From NCBI GenBank assembly GCA_002746535.1, contig NVWA01000026.1, forward strand, positions 30,287 through 94,286: 64,000 nt of DNA, given 5' to 3'. Made by a program: the position numbers and the translations under genes. Shown here one piece after another: positions 18,067 to 27,542 of the stretch. The notes under the pieces were generated by a model. That model was not told the DNA's origin and ran no database searches. It saw only the letters and a list, made by a program, of their open reading frames with translations. Source of the stretch: Planctomycetota bacterium (lineage in GTDB: Bacteria; Planctomycetota; GCA-2746535). Positions within the stretch are counted from its first letter, which is position 1. The number at the start of each line of letters is the position of its first letter.

Positions 18067-19107
18067 TTAGCTATTTGAAAATACTGGTTGCTGTTTTGAA
18101 ATACAGTGAAGTCCTCCTCCTTCTTGAATAAGCAAATTACAATCAATCCCAATGACGTCTAAATTTGGCTTTAAATCTTTTAGAATCTGAAGTGCCTGAA
18201 AATCATATTCGTGGTTAAAAGTAGGAACTATTACTGCTCCATTCAGGAAAATAAAATTAGCATATGATGCCGGTAAGTATTCATCTTTAAAACGAATATC
18301 GGTTGGAATGGGTAAAGAATGAATTTTTAAGGGTTTCCCTTGAGAATCGGACCAAAGTGATAATTGATTATAGGCGTCGTTTAATATTTGAAATTGGCAA
18401 CTTTCTGAATTATCGGTTTGGGAAATTATCACTGATTCAGAATCCACAAATCTTACAATATTATCGATATGTCCGTCTGTATGATCATTGGTGAGCCCAC
18501 TTTTTAACCAAATTGTTTGGTCTATTCCTAGAGATTTAAAATATTCTTCATAATCAGATTTGCTTAATTTTGAATTTCTGTTGGTGTTTAATAAACATTG
18601 TTCGGTTGTGATTAGTAAGCTACCCCCGTTTATTTCAATGGATCCACCTTCAAGAATGATAGGAAACTCTATGCAGTTAACTTTTATCTGTTTGGCAATT
18701 TTATGAGGAATATCATTATCCAAATTCCATGGAGGGAATTTCCCACCATATGAATTAAATTCAAAGTTGAGTATTTTTTGATTTCCATTTATGTCTTCAA
18801 CAAAAATAGGCCCATAATCTCGAATCCAAATATCATTATTATCAAATTCGTATTGCAAACATTCATATTTGAACCCAGCGAAGAAGCCTTTTAGGTCATT
18901 GGATTCAAAGGATGCTTTTCGAATTATTAATGAAACCGATTGATAAGGTAAAATAGTTGAAATCAATTTGATATAAAATTTTCGAATGTTATCTAAACGA
19001 TCGCCCCATTCTTTGGTATTTTCAGGCCAAGTTAACCAGATAGTTTCTTGAGGTTCCCATTCGGCTGGATATCGAACATTAATTTTGTCTTCTTTAAAGA
19101 CATTCAT
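18067..19107 (-). CDS. aguA: Agmatine deiminase
   Basis: This 346-aa protein matches agmatine deiminase (peptidyl-arginine-deiminase fold), converting agmatine to N-carbamoylputrescine and ammonia. Visible motifs are WLTWPEN near the N-terminus, DNDIWIRDYGPIFV, LEGGSIEINGGSLLITTEQCLLN, LTNDHTDGHIDN, and the C-terminal EGGGLHC with the catalytic Cys335. It starts 4 nt after aguB stops, so the pair is one operon for putrescine synthesis from arginine-derived agmatine. No arginine decarboxylase is in the window. Confidence 0.95.
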   Translation of the reverse strand: MNVFKEDKINVRYPAEWEPQETIWLTWPENTKEWGDRLDNIRKFYIKLISTILPYQSVSLIIRKASFESNDLKGFFAGFKYECLQYEFDNNDIWIRDYGPIFVEDINGNQKILNFEFNSYGGKFPPWNLDNDIPHKIAKQIKVNCIEFPIILEGGSIEINGGSLLITTEQCLLNTNRNSKLSKSDYEEYFKSLGIDQTIWLKSGLTNDHTDGHIDNIVRFVDSESVIISQTDNSESCQFQILNDAYNQLSLWSDSQGKPLKIHSLPIPTDIRFKDEYLPASYANFIFLNGAVIVPTFNHEYDFQALQILKDLKPNLDVIGIDCNLLIQEGGGLHCISKQQPVFSNS

Positions 19108-19111
19108 AGTT

Positions 19112-19966
19112 TCAATTGTCCCAAACTTTTAAGAGTGATTGATATTGATCAATTCTACGATCCCTAAAAAAGGGCCAAGTCTGACGAGCATTTTCAGTAG
19201 AGGATAAATCGATTTCGATCGTTGAAGTTGAATCTTCGGTAGAGGTATTTTGTAACAAGAATTTCCCATAAGGATCTGTTATGAAAGAGTTTCCCCAAAA
19301 ATTTAAATGCTGCTCTTGACCAATTCTATTGACGGCAATTGTATGAAGTCCGTTGGCAATTGAATGAGATCTCATCATTATTTGCCATGCTTCCAATTGA
19401 CTTTGATAGACATTTTCAGGTTCATTATCATCCCATCCAATTGCGGTTGGGAATATTAATAGATCAGCGCCTTTTAATGCCATAATCCTAGCTGCTTCTG
19501 GAAACCACTGATCCCAACAAATCATAACTCCCAACTTTCCTATTGAAGTTTGAATAGGCTCAAATCCCAAATCGCCTTGGGTGAAGTAGTATTTTTCGTA
19601 AAAACCTGGGTCATCAGGAATGTGCATTTTGCGATATTGTCCTGCAATTGATCCATCTTTATCAAAAACCACGACACTATTGTGATAGATACCTTTATCT
19701 CTTTTTTCAAAAAAGGGGAAAAGTAAAACAGTTTGGTGTTTTTTTGCCATTTGGCTCATTTCGATAATGGCGGAATCTTCTAATGTAATAGCTTGATTGA
19801 ATTCAGATTGTTTCTCTTCAATACAAAAGTAATTTGTCAGGCAAAGTTCTGGCAGAATGATTAAATCCGATTTATGTTCAGATAATTCTTCAATAGTGTT
19901 TTTAATGAAATTTAAATTTAGACTTGAGGAGCCTTTGTATTTAAATTGTATCCAAGATAATTTCAT
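19112..19966 (-). CDS. aguB: N-carbamoylputrescine amidase
   Basis: This 284-aa nitrilase-superfamily enzyme hydrolyses N-carbamoylputrescine to putrescine, CO2 and ammonia. The catalytic triad is Glu40 (LPELCLTNYF), Lys113 (YRKMHIPDDPGFYEKYYF) and Cys150 (MICWDQWFPEAAR). These segments match the carbamoylputrescine amidase subfamily closely. It precedes aguA with a 4-nt gap. The leader contains an ACCTCCTTTA-type sequence about 25 nt before the ATG, while no ordinary Shine-Dalgarno is visible, so translation initiation may be unusual. Confidence 0.95.
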   Translation of the reverse strand: MKLSWIQFKYKGSSSLNLNFIKNTIEELSEHKSDLIILPELCLTNYFCIEEKQSEFNQAITLEDSAIIEMSQMAKKHQTVLLFPFFEKRDKGIYHNSVVVFDKDGSIAGQYRKMHIPDDPGFYEKYYFTQGDLGFEPIQTSIGKLGVMICWDQWFPEAARIMALKGADLLIFPTAIGWDDNEPENVYQSQLEAWQIMMRSHSIANGLHTIAVNRIGQEQHLNFWGNSFITDPYGKFLLQNTSTEDSTSTIEIDLSSTENARQTWPFFRDRRIDQYQSLLKVWDN

Positions 19967-20231
19967 AAGATATTCACTGTAAAGGAGGTTCTGATCTATT
20001 TAAGCCAATATAGGATTTTCATTTCAACTTGCAAGTAGTGGCCGATTTTATTGTATTTTACATAAATGAAATCTTTAAGTTTGTACCTTAGGATGCTTTC
20101 TTTTTTTATGAAATAATATTTTTTTAGATTGGCGAAAATTGAAATTTTTGTGATTGTATTTATGGGCGTTTAAGCTACACTTTGAGCAAGTTATGTTTTA
20201 AATTTTACACGTTTATAGTAAAAGGACTTTC

Positions 20232-21881
20232 ATGTCGCAAAATACAATTATCTCAGTGGTCTTAATTTTTCTTGCAATCATATTTGGCGTTTATTTTATT
20301 AATAGCGAACCGATATCACAAGAGGTAGATTATTCTGGTGACGGTACTAAAAAATCGTCTGTGGATGGTGTTTTATCAACAGATTCCAAGACAGACAGTG
20401 AAGGCGTTGCTGATTCTAATTCTAGTGATGTTTCATCAGAAAGTTCAACTGATACAGAAAATGTCGACCTAACAGAGAGCAGCACCGAAGATTCCACAAT
20501 GACTACAAATACTTCAGATTCAACAGATGTTCCAGAAGTGCAAACTACTGATGAAGTGGAAATTGTTGATGAAGCTGTAGAGACTGGAAATAAAGTCATT
20601 ACTTATAATATTGCGATTTCAGGAGCGCAATCAAGTTTTGCAAAAGCATTTTCAATTGTTGCCACTGATTCCGATGGTAGAAAAGAAGAGTTTACTCAAA
20701 AAACTCTGGTAGATGGGATATATAAAATTAAAGCTGAAAAAAGAATGGTTTCTTTTTCAATAGATGCTGAAGGGTATGCACCTGTATTAAAAGAAATATC
20801 CACAATGATTAATTTAGGTGCTTCAATAACTATTGAAATTGAATTAGAACCTTTAGCAGGATTTACTGGAAATATAAAATCTTTTAATGGCATTGCTGTT
20901 GGTGGTGCTGTAATAAAAATATCAAAAGGTGTCTTTAAAAAGAGAGCTTATGGCAATACAAAAGGTGAATTTAAGTTTACTGATTTAAGTAGTGGGGAAT
21001 ATGAACTTAAAATAATTCATCCACAATTTGATACCAAAACTTTAACAGCTTCATTAGTCAAAGGTGAAGTCAAAGAAGTAATTGTAAAATTAAATAGAAA
21101 TGCAATTTTATTTGGGAATTTATTAGATGAAGAAGGCCAGGCCGCTAATGGTGTGAAAATCACTTTAAGTCCTGTAGATATAAAAGATAAAGCCTCAACA
21201 GCACTTTCAGGTGCAAATGGAGAATTTAAATTTGATGATATTATTACGGGTAACTACGAATTGAAAGTATCTTCGTTAAAAGGGCAATTAAGTGAAAAGA
21301 TTTCATTCCATAAAAACTTAGTCATATCAAAGAATTTTAAATTAACTCCTCCTCCATCTATCTCAGGAGTCATCGTAAATACAAAAGGGAAGCCAGTTTC
21401 TGGTGTAAAATTATTTACTTTTGATGATAAAACAATAATTGAATGTGTATCTAAAAAAGACGGTCGATTTAGATTACCACTTGCTAAGCAAGGAAAGTAT
21501 CGAATCCTTAGTAGCTCAAGTAAAATGGAAATTAATAACAATATAAAGCTTTATGTGCCTGGAACTACAAAGATTGTTTTGCAGATTATTGAGAAGAAAT
21601 ATTTAAGAGGTAAAGTGCAAACTTCTTCTGGAATCGATATCGATAAGAATTATTTATTGAAAATAAAAAACAAAAAAACTGGCCGTGAAAAAAAGGTCAT
21701 TGTTTATGAAATTAATAATGGTGTATTTAGTATTCCGATGTCTTTATTTCGATATGTCTCAAAAACTGATTACATACAAATAGTAGCAGAGTCCAAAGAC
21801 TTTGGTCGCGGTGAATCGTTATCTTTTAAATTCGATAATTTGAATTTGGATAAAAATGTAATGATTACTCTTGGTGATTGA
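20232..21881 (+). CDS. Membrane-anchored protein with repeated regulatory-like beta domains
   Basis: This 549-aa protein has an uncleaved-looking N-terminal membrane segment (residues about 5-24), then a 90-residue Ser/Thr/Asp/Glu-rich linker that should be flexible. At least three carboxypeptidase-regulatory-like (transthyretin-type) beta-sandwich repeats follow at about 205-285, 290-365 and 372-450. Each has the pattern G-x-(3)-G-x-P/A-hydrophobic-GV, then G-x-F-x-F/L...G-x-Y. It is probably anchored in the inner membrane with the repeats in the periplasm; the function is unknown. AAAGGA precedes the ATG. It is monocistronic, divergent from aguB and convergent with the cyclophilin gene. Confidence 0.7.
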   Translation: MSQNTIISVVLIFLAIIFGVYFINSEPISQEVDYSGDGTKKSSVDGVLSTDSKTDSEGVADSNSSDVSSESSTDTENVDLTESSTEDSTMTTNTSDSTDVPEVQTTDEVEIVDEAVETGNKVITYNIAISGAQSSFAKAFSIVATDSDGRKEEFTQKTLVDGIYKIKAEKRMVSFSIDAEGYAPVLKEISTMINLGASITIEIELEPLAGFTGNIKSFNGIAVGGAVIKISKGVFKKRAYGNTKGEFKFTDLSSGEYELKIIHPQFDTKTLTASLVKGEVKEVIVKLNRNAILFGNLLDEEGQAANGVKITLSPVDIKDKASTALSGANGEFKFDDIITGNYELKVSSLKGQLSEKISFHKNLVISKNFKLTPPPSISGVIVNTKGKPVSGVKLFTFDDKTIIECVSKKDGRFRLPLAKQGKYRILSSSSKMEINNNIKLYVPGTTKIVLQIIEKKYLRGKVQTSSGIDIDKNYLLKIKNKKTGREKKVIVYEINNGVFSIPMSLFRYVSKTDYIQIVAESKDFGRGESLSFKFDNLNLDKNVMITLGD

Positions 21882-21945
21882 TATTCAGAAAAGCAGTCGT
21901 ATTTCTGAGATTGCTAATTTTCAACTTAATTATAGGTATTAAAAA

Positions 21946-21968
21946 CAGAGCATAATGAATATGCTCTG
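21946..21968 (-). terminator. Intrinsic terminator of the cyclophilin gene
   Basis: A 9-bp perfect stem (CAGAGCATA/TATGCTCTG, 5-nt loop) is followed on the minus strand by TTTTT. It could also stop the convergent upstream gene, though the plus-strand U-run is poorer. Confidence 0.85.
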
Positions 21969-21987
21969 ATCTTAATTAGGTCTAGAG

Positions 21988-22713
21988 TTACTTCTTCTTC
22001 TTAGGAAATTTAATATCCAAGATTTTGTTAAAGCCATCAATTTCAAATTGAACAGCCTTCATTTCTTTTGTAATTTTACCTTGTATTTTTAATGATTTAA
22101 TGGTGTCACCGCGGGCTATTAGATTCACAATGTTTAGCCCCTTGGTTACATTTCCGAATACAGAATGTTTGTTGTTTAAATGCGGTGTTGGTAGATGCGT
22201 GATAAAAAATTGGCTTCCGTTTGTTCCCCGGCCTGAATTTGCCATTGATAATATTCCCGCTTTATTATGGGTGAGTGTACTATGGAATTCATCTTTAAAT
22301 CGGTAACCAGGACCACCTCTTCCATTTCCAAAGGGATCACCACCTTGAATCATAAAATTTCTGATAACTCGATGAAATTTTAATCCATCATAATAACCTC
22401 GGTTTGCAAGATTCACAAAATTGGCAACCGTCAAAGGTGTTTTTGTTCCTTCAAGTTTAATGGTTATGGTGCCTTTACTTGTTTCCATGATGGCTATTAA
22501 CGGACCAGTGTTTTTGGTCATTTCGACTTTTTTAATTGGTTTGACTGATTCGGTTTTTTTCTTTGTTTCTGGTGGAGGTGTCTTTTTAGGTTCACTTTTT
22601 GTAACTGGTGTATTGGTTTTTGTAGCTGCGGGTTTACTTTCTGTACTTCGGCAGGAAATTAAACCAATAAATGAGATTAAAATAATTGAAACAATGACAG
22701 ATGCTTTTTTCAT
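21988..22713 (-). CDS. Cyclophilin-type peptidyl-prolyl isomerase, lipoprotein
   Basis: This 241-aa protein begins with a lipoprotein signal (hydrophobic run ending in GLISC at residues about 17-21, Cys21 as the lipidation site). A 45-residue Lys/Pro/Thr-rich linker follows, then a cyclophilin domain from about residue 70. Catalytic-region motifs are [36 protein letters not shown] and HSVFGNV. It catalyses cis-trans isomerisation of prolyl bonds and should act in the periplasm, tethered to a membrane. AAAGGAG precedes the ATG. It is transcribed alone. Confidence 0.93.
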   Translation of the reverse strand: MKKASVIVSIILISFIGLISCRSTESKPAATKTNTPVTKSEPKKTPPPETKKKTESVKPIKKVEMTKNTGPLIAIMETSKGTITIKLEGTKTPLTVANFVNLANRGYYDGLKFHRVIRNFMIQGGDPFGNGRGGPGYRFKDEFHSTLTHNKAGILSMANSGRGTNGSQFFITHLPTPHLNNKHSVFGNVTKGLNIVNLIARGDTIKSLKIQGKITKEMKAVQFEIDGFNKILDIKFPKKKK

Positions 22714-23065
22714 GAATACTCCTTTAATTTGTAAATTGAGGCGAATTATATGTTTGCTTATCTATGAATCTATAAGGATTTATATGAGAAAACGAATAAT
22801 TCCAATTGGTTTTCACAAGTAAAAATATTTTACAAAAATATAAACTACAATACTTATTTAGTCAAAATCTTTCCATTTTTAAAGAACTTTTCTTATTAAT
22901 TTCCTTTTTTATTTATCTCATAAATTAATTAACTACTATAGGACACTTTCCAACCAATGGTGTTTGACACATACTGTGCAAAAATGCATTCGATAAAAAA
23001 GACCAAATCAGCAGTCTTCTGCAAACGTTTAAACCACCCACTTAATATCAATTGGAGTATGTTTT
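22714..23065. other. Intergenic spacer before the adhesin cluster
   Basis: This 352-nt A+T-rich stretch separates the cyclophilin gene from the first giant surface-protein gene. It contains TTGACA at about 22963, which could serve the adhesin gene, but no convincing -10 at the right distance. A 12-codon reading frame preceded by AAGGA (near 22783) is seen but has no support as a gene. Confidence 0.4.
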
Positions 23066-26000
23066 ATGAGGCATGTAATTTTCTCTACCTTTATTTTTGT
23101 TTTTGTTTTCCAGTCAATATTGTTTTCTGGCAACAAAACCATATCAAATGCTGGTGGAAATTGGGGTGATAATGCTACATGGGTAGAGGGTAGTCCACCT
23201 ACAGCAGCAGAAGATGTGATTGCCACTGGAACTTCAGGTAATGTTACCATTAATATCGCAGCTGTTTGCCGTTCTATCAACTTGACTAATTACTCCGGAA
23301 CTTTGACGCATAATGCGGGCATCGCATTATCTATTGGTGATGGTACTGTGGGAGCTGGAAATATAGCCTTAACATTTGTGGCTGGTATGACTTATACCTT
23401 GGGTGATACCGTTACGTCAGAAATTAAATTTATATCAACTTCAGCAACTATTCAGACGGTAGACTTTGCTGGTAAAACCACTGGTAGTGTTACCTATGAT
23501 GGGGTTGCTGGTTCTTGGATATATGCCGGTGAACATAATATGGGGTCGGCAACTTATTTAACCTTAACAAATGGAACATTAGACGTTAATAGTCAGACTG
23601 TAGTATGGGGATTATTTTCTTCAAACAATGGTAATGCTAGAACTTTGACAATGGGTTCAGCAAGTATAGATTTGATAGGCGGAGTCAATAGTGAATTTTG
23701 GAATACTAACAATGTGGGTGGTTTTACTGTGACAGCAAATACGGCGACAGTTAAAATTACTAGAGCTAGTAGTGGTTGTTGTCCGCTTTTTAGAAGTGCT
23801 TCAAAGAATTTTAATGGAATGTCACTAATATTTAATGGTGGTGGTATCTATACAATGTATGCAAGTAACAGTACATTTTCAAATGTAACAGTGAATGGTG
23901 GGGATCCAAATAATAATGGGAATGATAGGCTACAGATAAATGGTTCAGGCACCAACTTTGTCGTTACAAGCAGCTTGACCTTTAATGGTGTATCAAGTGC
24001 AAAAAGATTAACTGTGCACTCTAATAGTGGTGGTAGCTTGAGAACAATCACAAATGCTGGTGCAACTGTATCAGGAAAGAATACTGATTTTCTAGATATA
24101 AAATTTACTGTAGTGGCGGATTTATCTGCTATGACTGGTGGTGCAGGAGATCTTGGTGGGAATGTGAATATTATTTTCACAACCGGTATTAATTTATTTT
24201 GGAAAACAACAACCGGCGGAACAAAATCATGGCGTGAAACTTCTAATTGGTATACCCAGACAAATGGAGTGAATCCTGCAGGAAGATACCCCATGGGGCA
24301 GGATCATGTAGTCTTTGATTCAAATTCAATTGGAGCCACCGGAACAATAATTGATGTTGATATTTATTTTAGGAAGCGCTTAGGTACCAATGTTACATGG
24401 ACGGGAGTTACTAATAATCCCGATTGGCGTTTTACAAATGATTCTACTATCCTTGGTTCATTAACGTTGGATTCTAATATGTCAATGTCAGTTAATAATT
24501 CAAGTAGGAGATTAAATCTCACTGGTAATGGGTCAAATAGTACTTTTACTATTTCTGGCAACGGGGTAAGTTTTCCTCACTATAAAGTATATATTGGAAG
24601 TGCTTCTAGTTCAAATACGATAGAGTTAGGAAGTCATCTTGAAGTAGAAAATAACCTTCTTAGTTATAATTGTATTTTTGATGCAAAAACATTTAATGTT
24701 AAAGCGAAACAATATGTTCAATACAATGCTACATTAAATATGGGCTCAGGAACTTGGGAGCTTACTGGAATAGGTGATCCAAGCTTTTATACAGGATCGG
24801 TTTGGGAGCAACGAAGTGGTACATTAAATTCTAACACATCAACAATCAAATTTAGTAACACATCCATATCTAAAAAAATATTTAATGGTGGTGCTGAAAC
24901 ATATTATAATTTTTTGATTTCGGGTGTTGGTGAATCTATTTATGAAATTCAAGATTCAAATACCTTTAATACAATTCAAACAGAGAAAACGGTGTCACAT
25001 TCGATTTTATTTACGGCGGGTACAAACACAACCGTTACAAATTTTTCAGTCAATGGCTCTGCAAATAAATTAGTCACTATTGGAAGTGTGACCAATGCTA
25101 CCCATACGTTAATAAAAGCAGGTGGTGGTACAGTAAATATTGATTATGTCTATATAAGTAACTCTATTGGTAGTACTGCCGTATGGAACGCGGCCGGTAA
25201 TTCTGTTGATGGAGGAGTAAATACTAACTGGGCATTTGGTGCTGATTTGCCAGGTACATGGACAAATGGTAATGCCAACAATAATTGGAATGATACTGGT
25301 AATTGGGCTGGAGCTGCTATTCCTGGGAATGGAGTAATGGTTTACTTCACAAAAAAATATGATTTCCCATGTACAATAAATACTGGAGTTAATGTAAAAG
25401 GAATCCATTTTAGCCCAACATTTACACAGACGGTCTCTCAAGGTGCTAATGCGATTACAATTGGATCAAATGGTTTTGAAGTCTATGGTGGTGTTTTCTC
25501 TGGTGGAAGTCAGAATATTACTTCATCAGGAAAGTTTTTGCTTGCTGCTGGTACAGTAATTTCTACTAGCGCGAATTTTCAAGTGAGTGCTCAAAATGGA
25601 CAAACATTCAATGTTGATGGTGGTACTTTTACCCATAATGGAGGTTTAGTTACCATTGCTGGAACTGCAAATGCCAATGTTTCGTCTCCAACGGGTGGTC
25701 GATTAAATGATTTAACTTTAGATACTTCAGGAACGGTTAGTGGAACAATTTTTGTTAATAATGATTTTACTAGATCAGCTGGTAGCGGTAATAGTCTTGA
25801 TGCAGATGTTTCAGTCGGACGTCACTATTTAGGAACAGGTGGTAATGCAGGTGGATCTGGTACGATTAGATTTATTGGTGCCGTTGCTCAAAATTTTACG
25901 AATCCAAATGCTCCTTCTGTTGAGATAAATACAACTGGTTCTGTAGATGTTCCTGCTGATATTACAATTGGTGGCGGTTGGACCCAAACAGCTGGTACTG

Positions 26001-27379
26001 TAAATTGGTTTTCAAAGAAAGCGATATTTAATAGTCTAATAGATGCCAATGTTACAATTACTAGTGGTGCATTTTATGATTTAGAATTAGCTAAGAAATC
26101 AACAAACAATGTAACTCTTACCAATAATAGTGTCATTGCAAATGACCTTACCATAACTTCATTGTCAAATCTTAATGGCTCAGGTGCAGAGGTTGCTGGT
26201 AACTTTATCGTTACGCCGGTGACTTGGTCTGGTACTGGAAAAATTATTTTTAGCGGTACTGGTAACAGTACGATTAGTGGTGTCGGTAGACAAGGCGTAA
26301 CGACTGAAGTTAACAAGACAGGCGGGAAAGTTGATATGACAGGAAATTTAAATATTTATAATTCAGGTCATGATTTAACCATCACTGCCGGTGAGTTAGA
26401 CTTAAAAGGCTTTAATGTGACGGTAGCCGATACCTTCACCATAAATGGTACGATGTCATTAAAAGGTAGTGAGGTTATCACTGTTAATTCTTTAACAACT
26501 AGTGCAGATGCAAATGCAAATTTTACTATTAGTCCAACAACTTCTACCATTGTTTATACCGATTCAGCCATTTTGGCGATAATTACAAATTTAGCGAAAA
26601 CATTTTATAGTTTAACTTTTGGTGCAAATAAAACACATGAGATTGCTACAGGCGGTGGTAATGGGATAACAGTAAATGGCACCATGGCATCAAATGGTGC
26701 TTCAGGATCACGGTCAATTCTTAGAAGTGTGTCTAATTCGGGAACAGCATGGGAATTAACTTTAAATGGAACTTCATCACTAGCAGATAAAGTTGATGTG
26801 AAAAATAGTGATGCTAGTAGCGGTACGGCTGTATTGGCTACTGGATCTCTTGGTCGTGGTACAAATACAAATTGGGTTGCATTAGCAAACATACCTTCAA
26901 TCTTGTCTATTCTTGCTACATCTAATAGTGGGTATTATGAAGAAGGCGATTCGGTAAATATAACCATAACGTTTAGTCAAAATATTATACTTTCTGGTGG
27001 CAACTTAGTTGTGAGATTGAATTCTACAGGCATTATCATTGTCAAGCCATTTGCATCAACAAATGTTTTGAATGTGTCCTATGTTGTGCATGACAACCAA
27101 AACAGTGGTACATTAGATGCAAGCTCTTTCACAATAACTGGCGGAACCTTAAGAAATGCTGGAGGCCTTGACCTTGATTTAAGTTTGCCAGGAATAAATA
27201 TTAGTTCTAATAAAAACATTTCAATATTTACATCATCAAGCGAAACTTCAAATCGTTCTGATGGTAATGGAGGTGGGGGTTGTCATTATTCATTTTCTGC
27301 AGTACCTAATGGTAGTGCCGAATGGTTAGTTTTGTTTCTATTTTTATTTCATTTTGTTTTATTTTTGAGACGAAAATAA
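23066..27379 (+). CDS. Giant beta-repeat surface protein, copy 1, with Cys-containing sorting tail
   Basis: This 1437-aa protein has an N-terminal signal peptide (residues about 1-21). The body is almost entirely Gly/Asn/Thr/Ser-rich beta structure. It contains three modules opening with a W-x-NW type motif (NWGDNATW near residue 31, TKSWRETSNWY near 388, NNNWNDTGNWAG near 739). A C-terminal Ig-like region has SVNITITFSQNIILSGG. The last 40 residues are a sorting-type tail: GGGGC, a spacer ending GSAEW, a hydrophobic segment and RRK. This resembles Cys-containing CTERM signals processed by rhomboid-like or CPBP-type sorting proteases. It is probably an adhesin or outer-surface fibre; the role is inferred. 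GGAG precedes the ATG. Confidence 0.8.
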   Translation: MRHVIFSTFIFVFVFQSILFSGNKTISNAGGNWGDNATWVEGSPPTAAEDVIATGTSGNVTINIAAVCRSINLTNYSGTLTHNAGIALSIGDGTVGAGNIALTFVAGMTYTLGDTVTSEIKFISTSATIQTVDFAGKTTGSVTYDGVAGSWIYAGEHNMGSATYLTLTNGTLDVNSQTVVWGLFSSNNGNARTLTMGSASIDLIGGVNSEFWNTNNVGGFTVTANTATVKITRASSGCCPLFRSASKNFNGMSLIFNGGGIYTMYASNSTFSNVTVNGGDPNNNGNDRLQINGSGTNFVVTSSLTFNGVSSAKRLTVHSNSGGSLRTITNAGATVSGKNTDFLDIKFTVVADLSAMTGGAGDLGGNVNIIFTTGINLFWKTTTGGTKSWRETSNWYTQTNGVNPAGRYPMGQDHVVFDSNSIGATGTIIDVDIYFRKRLGTNVTWTGVTNNPDWRFTNDSTILGSLTLDSNMSMSVNNSSRRLNLTGNGSNSTFTISGNGVSFPHYKVYIGSASSSNTIELGSHLEVENNLLSYNCIFDAKTFNVKAKQYVQYNATLNMGSGTWELTGIGDPSFYTGSVWEQRSGTLNSNTSTIKFSNTSISKKIFNGGAETYYNFLISGVGESIYEIQDSNTFNTIQTEKTVSHSILFTAGTNTTVTNFSVNGSANKLVTIGSVTNATHTLIKAGGGTVNIDYVYISNSIGSTAVWNAAGNSVDGGVNTNWAFGADLPGTWTNGNANNNWNDTGNWAGAAIPGNGVMVYFTKKYDFPCTINTGVNVKGIHFSPTFTQTVSQGANAITIGSNGFEVYGGVFSGGSQNITSSGKFLLAAGTVISTSANFQVSAQNGQTFNVDGGTFTHNGGLVTIAGTANANVSSPTGGRLNDLTLDTSGTVSGTIFVNNDFTRSAGSGNSLDADVSVGRHYLGTGGNAGGSGTIRFIGAVAQNFTNPNAPSVEINTTGSVDVPADITIGGGWTQTAGTVNWFSKKAIFNSLIDANVTITSGAFYDLELAKKSTNNVTLTNNSVIANDLTITSLSNLNGSGAEVAGNFIVTPVTWSGTGKIIFSGTGNSTISGVGRQGVTTEVNKTGGKVDMTGNLNIYNSGHDLTITAGELDLKGFNVTVADTFTINGTMSLKGSEVITVNSLTTSADANANFTISPTTSTIVYTDSAILAIITNLAKTFYSLTFGANKTHEIATGGGNGITVNGTMASNGASGSRSILRSVSNSGTAWELTLNGTSSLADKVDVKNSDASSGTAVLATGSLGRGTNTNWVALANIPSILSILATSNSGYYEEGDSVNITITFSQNIILSGGNLVVRLNSTGIIIVKPFASTNVLNVSYVVHDNQNSGTLDASSFTITGGTLRNAGGLDLDLSLPGINISSNKNISIFTSSSETSNRSDGNGGGGCHYSFSAVPNGSAEWLVLFLFLFHFVLFLRRK

Positions 27380-27542
27380 AATAAAATAATTTAAATATAA
27401 GTCGAAAGTAGTATATAATATTTTTTATTCAGGTTGGTAAAAACTGAATAAGGTTTAAAAAATGTGGCTGATTATAGATGTTTTTTATAATTAAATGTTT
27501 AAGTTTTAAAAAAAACCAACTGGTTGTTTTGGAGTTTTTGTT
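27380..27542. repeat. Duplicated intergenic region A
   Basis: This 163-nt spacer between copies 1 and 2 is recognisably the same sequence as the spacer before copy 3 (31878-32039). Shared blocks include AAAATAAAA just after the stop, GAAAGTAGTATATA, TTTAATGTTTAAGTTT-like tracts and a final GGAGTTTTT before ATG. A TATATAATATT block may be a -10 element. A TTATTCAG/CTGAATAA inverted repeat (27425-27451) is present here but lost in the second spacer. Confidence 0.6.

Noticed and set aside
22421..22822. 133-codon plus-strand frame over the cyclophilin gene
   Set aside because: It is antisense to a well-supported lipoprotein gene and has no homology pattern of its own.
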